DNA of 64,000 nucleotides from Halomonas sp. QHL1 (GTDB taxonomy: Bacteria > Pseudomonadota > Gammaproteobacteria > Pseudomonadales > Halomonadaceae): positions 1,133,008 through 1,197,007 of the forward strand of contig NZ_MINL01000001.1 in the NCBI RefSeq assembly GCF_001882345.1, read 5' to 3'. Shown here one piece after another: positions 9,562 through 15,786 of the stretch. Both the position numbers and the translations under genes were made by a program. The notes under the pieces are model-generated. The model made no database searches, had not been told where the DNA came from, and saw only the letters and a program-made list of their open reading frames with translations. Numbering within the stretch: the stretch's first letter is position 1; every line of letters starts with the position of its first letter.

Positions 9562-9768
9562 CTAGCCCTGGGATAGGTTTGCACCTGTACCAGCGCTAGA
9601 CAGCTTCATAAAATAAGGCGGGAATGCTTTGCCTTCCTTAGGGTAAATCTGTTCCTTCCAGTGGCTTAAGTAGCGCCCTTCACTTTCTAATAGCCTTTTT
9701 GCTTTTAATTCCCACTGAAAGCGAAAAGGGATTTTACCAGATTATTCAAAAGATATTTTATGGTGCAT
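9562..9768 (-). pseudogene. Small broken reading frame with one in-frame stop
   Basis: On the reverse strand an ATG at 9766-9768 begins MHHKISFE, meets TAA at 9742-9744, and then continues in the same frame for 59 more codons to TAG at 9562-9564. After the stop it reads SGKIPFRFQWELKAKRLLES, later GRYLSHWKEQIYPKEG and FPPYFMKLSSAG. The composition (aromatics, Lys/Glu alternation, no rare stops) looks like real coding sequence. There is no downstream ATG/GTG/TTG before the conserved-looking part. The family is unknown. It could be a decayed small gene or a sequencing error. Confidence 0.45.
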
Positions 9769-9788
9769 AAAATCTAAATCTATTACGG

Positions 9789-9813
9789 CTCAGCACCCCT
9801 GGAGGGTGCTGAG
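9789..9813 (-). terminator. Hairpin after the VOC gene
   Basis: A 10-bp perfect stem CTCAGCACCC / GGGTGCTGAG with a 5-nt loop lies just beyond the stop of the VOC gene (9821). It lacks a clear U-tract on the reverse strand, so it may be a weak terminator or mRNA 3' protector. Confidence 0.5.
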
Positions 9814-9820
9814 CTGATTA

Positions 9821-10246
9821 TTAATGGGCATCGCGGTTTAAATTCCGCTCCGCCGGGATGTCACTTAGGTACTCGACAAACTCCACCTCAAACCCGGCCG
9901 GATCGACAAAATAGACATTTTTGCGAAACGGCTCTATAGCCCCAGGTTTAGCAATGGCATAGCCCGCGTTATTTAACCTGGCCACAACGGCATCAATGTT
10001 ATCGGTCACATAGGCAAAATGGGCCAGCCCAACGCTATGGCCTTTCAGATCGCGGTTCTCCCCTTCACCGTGATCGCTTAACGCCAGGTAATGTTCGTCG
10101 TCCCCGAAGTGTACCCATTTACGTGGTCTGCCATACCACTCGCCATGGCCTTCATCGCGCACCCGCCAATGCGGGAATACGGCACGGTAAAAATCCAGCA
10201 TGGCATCCATATCAGCAACCACCAGATTCACGTGTTCTAAGTACAT
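9821..10246 (-). CDS. VOC (glyoxalase-fold) family protein, putative SoxR target
   Basis: A 141-residue vicinal-oxygen-chelate protein. It has two beta-alpha-beta-beta-beta modules beginning LEHVNLVVADMDAMLDFYRA and VGLAHFAYVTDNIDAVVARL. Candidate metal ligands are the His of the first strand (EHVNL), the His of AHFAYV and the Glu of FEVEFVEYL. Substrates in this superfamily vary widely (glyoxalase, dioxygenase, fosfomycin or bleomycin resistance) and none can be named here. It is divergent from soxR with a SoxR box in its promoter, so induction by redox-cycling compounds is inferred. Confidence 0.83.
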   Translation of the reverse strand: MYLEHVNLVVADMDAMLDFYRAVFPHWRVRDEGHGEWYGRPRKWVHFGDDEHYLALSDHGEGENRDLKGHSVGLAHFAYVTDNIDAVVARLNNAGYAIAKPGAIEPFRKNVYFVDPAGFEVEFVEYLSDIPAERNLNRDAH

Positions 10247-10283
10247 AAGTATCTCCTTGCATTAAGTGAGATCACAGGCTAAA

Positions 10284-10303
10284 ACCTCAACATTAGTTGA
10301 GGT
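10284..10303. promoter_or_regulatory. SoxR box between the VOC gene and soxR
   Basis: ACCTCAAC-ATTA-GTTGAGGT is a perfect 8+8 palindrome and matches the known SoxR operator CCTCAAGTTAACTTGAGG in arms and spacing. On the reverse strand TTTACC overlaps its left side. A TAGCCT hexamer lies 19 bp further, the long spacing typical of MerR-type promoters, and both point toward the VOC gene. Confidence 0.85.
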
Positions 10304-10347
10304 AAAGCTTTTTTGAGAACAAACGGCAAAAAATTCAGGGGCGTGTG

Positions 10348-10812
10348 ATGGCAGAGGCTATTTGGAGTGTCGGCAAGGTCGCCAAGCGCTGCGGCATTAA
10401 AGTCAGTACCTTGCACTTTTACGAGCAGCAAGGCCTGATCCACAGCTGGCGCAATGCAGGCAACCAGCGCCGCTATAAGCCAGAGGTGTTAAGGCGGATT
10501 TCGGTGATCAAAGCGGCGCAGAAAGTCGGCGTCAGCCTGGAGGAGATCAAGCGGGCTTTTGAATCACTGCCCAATAACCGCACGCCGACGGTTGAAGACT
10601 GGCAACAGCTTTCAAAAAACTGGCAGCAGATACTGGATGGCCGTATTGCTTACCTGCAAAAGCTGCGTAATAACCTGGCCGGGTGTATTGGCTGCGGCTG
10701 CTTGAGCATGACCAGTTGCCCACTTTATAACCCGAATGACCAGTTAGCAGAGATCGGTAGCGGGCCGGTGCTTTTGGATCAGGCTGAGCAGCAGGCTGGG
10801 GTGGAACGATAG
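10348..10812 (+). CDS. soxR: Redox-sensitive transcriptional activator SoxR
   Basis: A 154-residue MerR-family regulator. The winged HTH is WSVGKVAKRCGIKVSTLHFYEQQGLI, followed by a dimerisation helix (NWQQILDGRIAYLQKLR). The [2Fe-2S] ligands are the four cysteines of CIGCGCLSMTSCPLYNPND (CX2CXCX5C), diagnostic of SoxR. It senses oxidation by redox-cycling drugs and activates its targets. The start is ATG 10348 after AGGGG, with a GTG immediately upstream as alternative. The single SoxR box in the window lies in front of the divergent VOC gene. Confidence 0.96.
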   Translation: MAEAIWSVGKVAKRCGIKVSTLHFYEQQGLIHSWRNAGNQRRYKPEVLRRISVIKAAQKVGVSLEEIKRAFESLPNNRTPTVEDWQQLSKNWQQILDGRIAYLQKLRNNLAGCIGCGCLSMTSCPLYNPNDQLAEIGSGPVLLDQAEQQAGVER

Positions 10813-10982
10813 GCCGGTTAACGTGCACAAACCGCCTGATGCTGGTTGATGTTAGAATCGTAACACCAAGGATGGGCTTCTAGCGCCTCAATTAGCCTCC
10901 GCTTCAGCGGTCGGCTGCTTTTACTTTATACTGCCTCATCTTTTATTTTCGACACACCTACGACAATCTGTCAGGGCGCCTT

Positions 10983-12179
10983 ATGCCATTTGCAAAACTA
11001 GGATTATCCACTCCTCTTGTTCAAGCGATTACCGAACTAGGTTACCAGACGCCAACGCCCATCCAGGAACAGGCGATTCCTGCCATTCTTTCGGGTAAAG
11101 ACTTAATCGCCACCGCTCAAACCGGCACAGGTAAAACCGCTGCCTTTGTTCTGCCTCTGCTAGAACGATTCAGCAACGCGGGGACGTTACGCGGCAAACG
11201 CATACGTGCGCTGATTCTCGTGCCGACCCGTGAGTTAGCGGTTCAGGTCGAAGCCAACGTGGCTCAATACGCTAAACACACGCACCTAACCTCGATGTCG
11301 ATGTATGGCGGTGTGGATACCGAAGCTCAAAAAGAGCGCCTAATCAAAGGAGTGGATATTCTGGTCGCCACGCCGGGCAGATTGCTTGATTTGGCTCATC
11401 AGCGTGCGCTGCACTTTGATGAACTTAAAGTCCTGGTATTGGACGAAGCGGACAGAATGGTCGACATGGGTTTTGCCGACGATATCCATAAAATCATAGA
11501 GCGCCTACCTGAAAACCGTCAGAACCTACTGTTTTCGGCCACAATCACAGACGACGTTCGTGCACTCGCCTACGATTTTTCAGATAGCAAGATGACCGAT
11601 CTGGCGGCTGAAATATCCATTTCTCCAAACGTCCGCGCCGCCGCTAATGTCAAACAGTGGCTAATCACCGTCGACAAAGACACTAAGTCCGCCTTGTTGA
11701 GTCACTTAATTAATGAGCAAAAGTGGGATCAGGCGCTTATTTTTACCGAGAAAAAACACAATGCGGCCAAGCTTGTTGCTCAGCTGGAAAAACGCGGCAT
11801 CACAGCGGACTCTATCCATGGCGATAGAAGCCAAGCAATGCGCGAAAAGATTTTGGCTCAGTTCAAATCTGGAGAACTAAAATACTTGGTCGCCACGGGG
11901 GTTGCCGCGCGCGGTTTGGATATTGATGAATTGAGTCGTGTGGTGAATTACGATTTACCTTTTCAGCCAGAAGAATACATCCACCGCATTGGCCGAACCG
12001 GCCGCGCGGGTGCCTCAGGTGAAGCCATCTCTTTAGTCGACATGAGTGACTTTAAAAATCTTTGCGCTATTGAAAGGCGTTTAAAAAGTATTATTGAGCG
12101 CAAAGAGATTGCAGGCTTTCCGGTTCGAAAAGCAGTACCTGAATCAAACTTAAATTATAATAAACAAAGTAATCGTTAA
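10983..12179 (+). CDS. DEAD-box ATP-dependent RNA helicase (RhlE-like)
   Basis: A 398-residue helicase with all core motifs: Q-motif TPTPIQEQAI, Walker A AQTGTGKT, PTRELA, TPGRLLD, DEAD, SAT, IHGDRSQAMRE and HRIGRTGRAG. The usual motif V DIAARGLD reads GVAARGLD here. The C-terminus is short and lacks the basic RGG-rich tail of many RhlE proteins. It unwinds short RNA duplexes in ribosome assembly or mRNA decay, with the exact role unassigned. It converges on the Rho-like gene and shares its terminator. Confidence 0.93.
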   Translation: MPFAKLGLSTPLVQAITELGYQTPTPIQEQAIPAILSGKDLIATAQTGTGKTAAFVLPLLERFSNAGTLRGKRIRALILVPTRELAVQVEANVAQYAKHTHLTSMSMYGGVDTEAQKERLIKGVDILVATPGRLLDLAHQRALHFDELKVLVLDEADRMVDMGFADDIHKIIERLPENRQNLLFSATITDDVRALAYDFSDSKMTDLAAEISISPNVRAAANVKQWLITVDKDTKSALLSHLINEQKWDQALIFTEKKHNAAKLVAQLEKRGITADSIHGDRSQAMREKILAQFKSGELKYLVATGVAARGLDIDELSRVVNYDLPFQPEEYIHRIGRTGRAGASGEAISLVDMSDFKNLCAIERRLKSIIERKEIAGFPVRKAVPESNLNYNKQSNR

Positions 12180-12190
12180 AACTTACCCAA

Positions 12191-12227
12191 GAAGCTCGCC
12201 TCTTAAAAAAAGGTGAGCTTCTTTATT
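12191..12227. terminator. Bidirectional rho-independent terminator
   Basis: An 11-bp stem GAAGCTCGCCT / AGGTGAGCTTC (one G-T pair) has an A-rich loop, is preceded by A/C sequence and is followed by TTTATTAT. It sits between the convergent helicase and Rho-like genes, 12 bases after the helicase stop. Confidence 0.82.
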
Positions 12228-12236
12228 ATAGATATT

Positions 12237-13193
12237 TCACGAACTTGGTAAAAACGCATCTAATAGCTCGGCATTAGTGGGATATTTATCCAATAACTCA
12301 AGCAACTTCTGCGCGCCGTCTACTGGCTTAAGCGTTGTCAAACCTCTGCGCAACGTCCTTACTTTTTCAATATCTTTGGCATCAATCAAAAGCTCTTCTC
12401 GACGGGTACTGCTTTTGGCAATATCTATCGCAGGGAAAATCCGTTGATTTGCCACATCCCGGGATAACACGAGCTCCATATTGCCCGTGCCCTTGAACTC
12501 CTCGAAAATCACCTGATCCATACGGCTTCCCGTATCTACCAGCACGGTGGCCAGAATGGTGAGCGATCCGCCGTTTTCGATCTTTCTCGCAGCGCCAAAC
12601 AGTTTTCGGGGTATTTCCATCGCTCGGGAATCCAGCCCACCCGACATAGTGCGGCCATTGCCCCGCTGCTCGGCATTATGAACCCGCGAGAGTCTGGTAA
12701 GAGAATCGATCACAATCATCACATCATGCCCCTCACCTGCTTGCTTACGCGCCGTCTCAAGCAGCTTATCAGCCATATTTACATGGTGTGTGTAGCTCTC
12801 GTCTGAAGACGATGCATGTACTTCTGCCGACACACTGCGCTTAAAATCGGTCACTTCTTCAGGGCGCTCATCAATCAGCAAGGCATACAGCTTTATTTCA
12901 GGATGAGCTTCTGCCACGGCCTGACAGATATGTTTTAACATCGTCGTTTTGCCAGAACCTGGCGGCGCAACAATCAACCCTCGTTGCCCCATCCCAATGG
13001 GCGTAATCAAATCCATTGCTCGCACAGTACGCTGCTTAGAACCAGGCTCTAAATAAATGCGTGGGGAAGGATGAATAGCGACGCCATTTAAAAAACGTTT
13101 TTCGGGATCATTAGGAAATTGATCTTCAACTTCGTCGGCGGGCTTGGCATCTATCTGTCTTTTCACTTTCAAACCTAGTATTTTTCTCGCCAT
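12237..13193 (-). CDS. Rho-type hexameric ATPase lacking the RNA-binding N-terminal domain (Rho paralogue)
   Basis: A 318-residue homologue of the C-terminal motor of transcription terminator Rho (normally ~419 residues). It aligns from the linker (FLNGVAIHPSPRI) through DLITPIGMGQRGLIVAPP, P-loop APPGSGKT (residues 76-83, canonical APPKAGKT), Walker B region LLIDERPEEVTDF, Q-loop region GRTMSGGLDSRAM and R-loop region LVDTGSRMDQVIFEEFKGTGNMELVLSR. The helix bundle and cold-shock RNA-binding domain are missing. About 30 unrelated residues replace them. The ATPase motifs are intact, so it is not an obvious pseudogene. Whether it modulates Rho or has another role is unknown. IS-derived sequence lies directly upstream. 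Confidence 0.85.
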   Translation of the reverse strand: MARKILGLKVKRQIDAKPADEVEDQFPNDPEKRFLNGVAIHPSPRIYLEPGSKQRTVRAMDLITPIGMGQRGLIVAPPGSGKTTMLKHICQAVAEAHPEIKLYALLIDERPEEVTDFKRSVSAEVHASSSDESYTHHVNMADKLLETARKQAGEGHDVMIVIDSLTRLSRVHNAEQRGNGRTMSGGLDSRAMEIPRKLFGAARKIENGGSLTILATVLVDTGSRMDQVIFEEFKGTGNMELVLSRDVANQRIFPAIDIAKSSTRREELLIDAKDIEKVRTLRRGLTTLKPVDGAQKLLELLDKYPTNAELLDAFLPSS

Positions 13194-13362
13194 AATATTG
13201 ATTTATCGCCTTGAATAAACTGAATTTATAGATTACTGAAATAAAAATAGCTGCATCATAGCCATCTATCCAGTTGGCGACCTCGGCAACGCGATGGCCG
13301 CGCTCTAATACCTGTTTAACGGATTCGATTTTGAATTCTTCATTGTAACGGGGACGGTTCAT
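13126..13362 (-). pseudogene. IS3-type transposase OrfA remnant
   Basis: An ATG at 13360-13362 behind a strong TAGGAGGATCC site begins MNRPRYNEEFKIESVKQVLERGHRVAEVA. This is the standard N-terminus of IS3-family OrfA proteins (HTH_Tnp_1). After NWI (near 13265) the similarity stops and the frame runs into unrelated sequence overlapping the start of the Rho-like gene. So only about 33 residues of the transposase remain. The element was cut by a rearrangement at this point. Confidence 0.72.
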
Positions 13363-13427
13363 GGATCCTCCTAGATGCCTTTAGCATAAGGCCTGGAGGT
13401 GGCTACGAAACCCGCAGCAAGACATCA
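13262..13427 (-). mobile_element. Left-end fragment of an IS3-family element
   Basis: The fragment includes the transposase start plus about 65 upstream bases that look like an IS terminal region (on the reverse strand from TGTCTTGCTGCGGGTTTCG). The outer boundary is estimated at the TGA ending the small cassette frame (13425-13427). No right end or orfB is present in the window. Confidence 0.5.
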
Positions 13428-13520
13428 ATCCGGCAATTCCTGGGTGGCAGCTACGGCAAGGGCCTCCATGCGCGTCGGATCATTCGGCACCCAATTCTTG
13501 ATCTGTGTTTCGTAGTCCAT
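13425..13520 (-). CDS. Short cassette reading frame, probably truncated by the IS fragment
   Basis: Starts seven bases inside the cassette that follows attC1 (ATG at 13518-13520) and encodes 31 residues: MDYETQIKNWVPNDPTRMEA, then LAVAATQELPD. The position directly behind the GTTAGGC core is usual for cassette genes. The stop codon lies at the estimated IS boundary, so the original gene was probably longer. No family is recognised. Confidence 0.45.
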   Translation of the reverse strand: MDYETQIKNWVPNDPTRMEALAVAATQELPD

Positions 13521-13526
13521 ATCTAT

Positions 13527-13628
13527 GCCTAACGTTTGGTTAAGGGGCGCGCTTTAGCCCGTCCCAAATGAACGAAGCGAGCGGCTTGAAAATCTTGGTA
13601 GACTGGTAACTAGGTCAAATGTTATTGC
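13527..13628 (-). repeat. Integron attC recombination site 1
   Basis: On the reverse strand the site runs from GCAATAAC (R'' side) to the perfect core GTTAGGC (13533-13527, consensus GTTRRRY). It is 102 bp. Its two ends form the imperfect palindrome expected of attC: TAACATTTGACCTAG at one end faces TAACGTTTGGTTAAG read from the other strand. It lies 15 bases after the DUF2971 stop codon and seven bases before the next reading frame. Confidence 0.82.
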
Positions 13629-14619
13629 GCTAATGTGAATTTTCAAGAGCCCAGCAAAGTAAAATCGAAGTTATCAGGTTTGTATCCAAAAGCATCGCTT
13701 TTTTCCACGCTTATTTTTGGACAAGCGCGGCGGATTATTTTTTCCTGTTCAGATGATATGTAGTGGGGGGCTCTAGGGTCGAAACATATGGCATCTATGA
13801 AATCTATTGGAATTGGAACGTGAATGATGTCTGGTAATTCTGTAGAGGCTGGGTAGTGATGGGTTGCAGTGCCAAAAATAAAACTGGCCTTTTCATGGTT
13901 CTCTCGGTTTTTCCATTCGCTTGCAGGTAAGTGATTTCTTAAGCAAATAGCAATGCTCGCTCGAATTTCCTTTTCATGACTAAAGCAAGCGTCTTTCAAG
14001 AAGCTGGCTTGTTCGTGATTAATTACTCTGGCTTGCTCAACTGCATTTATGTTTTTAAGTAGTGCTTCCCTGCTAGTGGTGTTTTCATTTTCGACAAGTT
14101 CAACGCAGGCGGAAGCATACCTCTCATATTTATTTTTGATCTGTTGAGAGATTTCTTCAAAATGAACATAGTGTACGGGCTTTATTTCTGGGAATCTTGG
14201 TAATTGAATTGTTCCTGCTGGGGACTCAATGTGTTTTGTCCATAAATTTTCATTTGCGTATTGCTTTACTGCCTGTTCCAATTTTTCTTTAGTTGTTTTT
14301 ATTCTAATTGAATCATGCCTTTTTGAGTAAAGTAGCCACATTGCCATCAGATTTGGCTCTAAGGTCCATGAACTTATGTATGTCGACCCTCGAATATGGT
14401 CATGGTGCTCTTTTATCTTTTCTTTCCGTTGAAGGCTCCAGCTATATGTAAATGATTCTTGAAAGCTAAGGACGCTTCCAAGGCCTTCATTGAGGTCATC
14501 CATCAGCATTAGGCGTGCAAACTTAAGTTTCGATTCGCTGAGTAAATTATGGAGTTCTGTTAGTGGCAGGAATCGATATATATCTGTCATTTGCTACTCG
14601 CAATTTTTATTTGGCCTAT
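13533..14619 (-). mobile_element. Integron cassette carrying DUF2971
   Basis: Lies between the cut points of attC2 and attC1 (about 1087 bp) and contains one gene on the same strand as the preceding cassette. The common orientation is the usual arrangement in a cassette array. Confidence 0.65.
13643..14590 (-). CDS. DUF2971 protein in a gene cassette
   Basis: A 315-residue soluble protein of the DUF2971 family. It shows IYRFLPLTELHNLLSESKLKF at the N-terminus, then MDDLNE, YISSWTLEPNLMAMWLLYS, and the central CFSHEKEIRASI (the family's F..E.E.R block), followed by HVPIPIDFIDAICFDP. Function is unknown. The gene is AT-rich compared with the chromosome and flanked on both sides by attC sites, so it is a captured cassette. 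DUF2971 proteins occur in accessory regions elsewhere. A defence role is only conjecture. Confidence 0.78.
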   Translation of the reverse strand: MTDIYRFLPLTELHNLLSESKLKFARLMLMDDLNEGLGSVLSFQESFTYSWSLQRKEKIKEHHDHIRGSTYISSWTLEPNLMAMWLLYSKRHDSIRIKTTKEKLEQAVKQYANENLWTKHIESPAGTIQLPRFPEIKPVHYVHFEEISQQIKNKYERYASACVELVENENTTSREALLKNINAVEQARVINHEQASFLKDACFSHEKEIRASIAICLRNHLPASEWKNRENHEKASFIFGTATHHYPASTELPDIIHVPIPIDFIDAICFDPRAPHYISSEQEKIIRRACPKISVEKSDAFGYKPDNFDFTLLGS

Positions 14620-14688
14620 CGCCATTCACAGCGGGGCGAGGCTTGAGCGTCCGGCACCGTAGGTGCGAACTGATGCAACTTGTTATAC
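14614..14688 (-). repeat. Integron attC recombination site 2
   Basis: On the reverse strand it runs from GTATAAC (14688-14682) to GATAGGC (14620-14614), a one-base variant of GTTAGGC. It is 75 bp long, with a central GCACC-TAC-GGTGC hairpin. Its GTATAA end is the exact complement of TTATAC, the first six bases of the cassette beginning at 15846. This is what is expected when the site belongs to that cassette. Confidence 0.72.
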
Positions 14689-14692
14689 GTTT

Positions 14693-15286
14693 TCACTTGA
14701 GGAACTCTGAAAGCATGTGACCCATCTTTTTAGCTTTTGTCTCAAGATATGGAGATGAATGCTCGTTTGATTCTATTTCTAACGGCTCTCGCGCAACCAA
14801 AATATTACTTGAATTTATACCTTCAACTTTACGCGGATTGTTGGTTAGGAGGCGAATTTCACTAACGTTAAAGTAATCAATAATTTGAATGACCCTATCA
14901 TATTCACGAGGATCTTGCTCTAACCCTAGATGATGGTATGCATCAGATGTATCTAGCCCATGTGTTACTCCAAGTTCCATTCCTTTCACCTTGTTAAGTA
15001 AGCCAGCACCTCGTCCATCACAGAGCATATAGATTAGATAACCCCCATGTTTTGAAATTTTTCGCTGGCTTTCACTGAGTTGCGCATGACAATCACAATC
15101 CAAACTTCTAAATATCTCAGCCGTATAACATGCACTCTGAACCCTAACTAGAGGAACTGATTCGTAATTTGGATTAACTAGAACCAATATATTATCCTCT
15201 TCGTGCTTGTCCCAGCAAAAGCAATAAAAATCGAACTCACCTAATTGGGTATTGATATGAGTTTTCTCGACTTGATACTTATCCAT
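14693..15286 (-). CDS. GTP cyclohydrolase II (RibA) homologue with Tyr-to-Met active-site change, cassette-borne
   Basis: A 197-residue protein aligning over the whole of RibA. The three zinc cysteines are present (C53, C64, C66 in VQSACYTAE and SLDCDCHAQL), as are DGRGAGL (canonical EGRxIGL), the catalytic-type Asp125/Arg127 pair in QDPREY, TNNPRK at 148-153 and the C-terminal KAKKMGH. The Tyr that lies in NKIRAYALQ of E. coli RibA is Met103 here (NKVKGMELG), and the EAN motif reads DAY. A comparable Tyr-to-Met paralogue in Streptomyces is, as I recall, reported to stop at the formylated FAPy nucleotide. It starts two bases after the SLATT-like gene, in the same cassette. A role outside riboflavin synthesis is inferred. 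Confidence 0.87.
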   Translation of the reverse strand: MDKYQVEKTHINTQLGEFDFYCFCWDKHEEDNILVLVNPNYESVPLVRVQSACYTAEIFRSLDCDCHAQLSESQRKISKHGGYLIYMLCDGRGAGLLNKVKGMELGVTHGLDTSDAYHHLGLEQDPREYDRVIQIIDYFNVSEIRLLTNNPRKVEGINSSNILVAREPLEIESNEHSSPYLETKAKKMGHMLSEFLK

Positions 15287-15288
15287 TT

Positions 15289-15786
15289 CTATTGCTCGCT
15301 TGATGAATTTTGTGGTGCAGATCTAATGTCTTCAGGGTTTGGAACCATTGGCAGCCATGAATAGTGCGCATCTAATGCTATGTGGGCCACTTTCTCAATT
15401 AGAAGCTTATCGGGATCAGGGTACTCAGAATATTCAGCAACTTTATATTGATACTTGTAGAGATTATCTTCTAATTCTCTTTGTGATGTTCGGTATAACG
15501 CCCACAGTTGTTGAGGTTTTCGAAGTTGAAGCCATGCGGTTGAAAAAGCAACTGCAAAAGATAATAACGTAGGAATTAGTTTCGAAAAAACAAAAACGGA
15601 GCCGTACTCTCCAAACAATTGGGCTATGTCTTTACCCAGCGTTACAAAAACAGGTGCGGCAAGTGCGCCACCCATTGAAAGCCAGAAACAAAGCATTGAC
15701 TCATTCTTATTGTGAGTCGATTTTTCTTTGAATCCATTAATTATTGCTTTGCAAAACTCTTCCGGAGTTTTTGGTTCTTCTTTCAT
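15289..15786 (-). CDS. SLATT/DUF4231-like two-helix membrane protein, putative effector
   Basis: A 165-residue protein with two transmembrane segments (about 31-50, MLCFWLSMGGALAAPVFVTL, and 63-87). A cytosolic helical domain follows: LWALYRTSQRELEDNLYKYQ, then DKLLIEKVAHIALDAHYSW. This layout, including the Arg/Glu-rich helix after helix 2 and a closing Trp, matches the SLATT/DUF4231 group. SLATT domains are known as predicted pore-forming effectors in bacterial nucleotide-centred conflict systems. The stop TAG is separated by two bases from the ATG of the RibA-like gene, so translation is probably coupled. The family call is by pattern only. Confidence 0.65.
   Translation of the reverse strand: MKEEPKTPEEFCKAIINGFKEKSTHNKNESMLCFWLSMGGALAAPVFVTLGKDIAQLFGEYGSVFVFSKLIPTLLSFAVAFSTAWLQLRKPQQLWALYRTSQRELEDNLYKYQYKVAEYSEYPDPDKLLIEKVAHIALDAHYSWLPMVPNPEDIRSAPQNSSSEQ

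Noticed and set aside
13126..13193. Rho-like gene as a recent IS-made truncation of rho
   Set aside because: The sequence upstream of its ATG is IS-derived or unrelated, with no CSD remnants, and the first 30 residues do not match IS or Rho. A stand-alone short form is more likely, though not proven.
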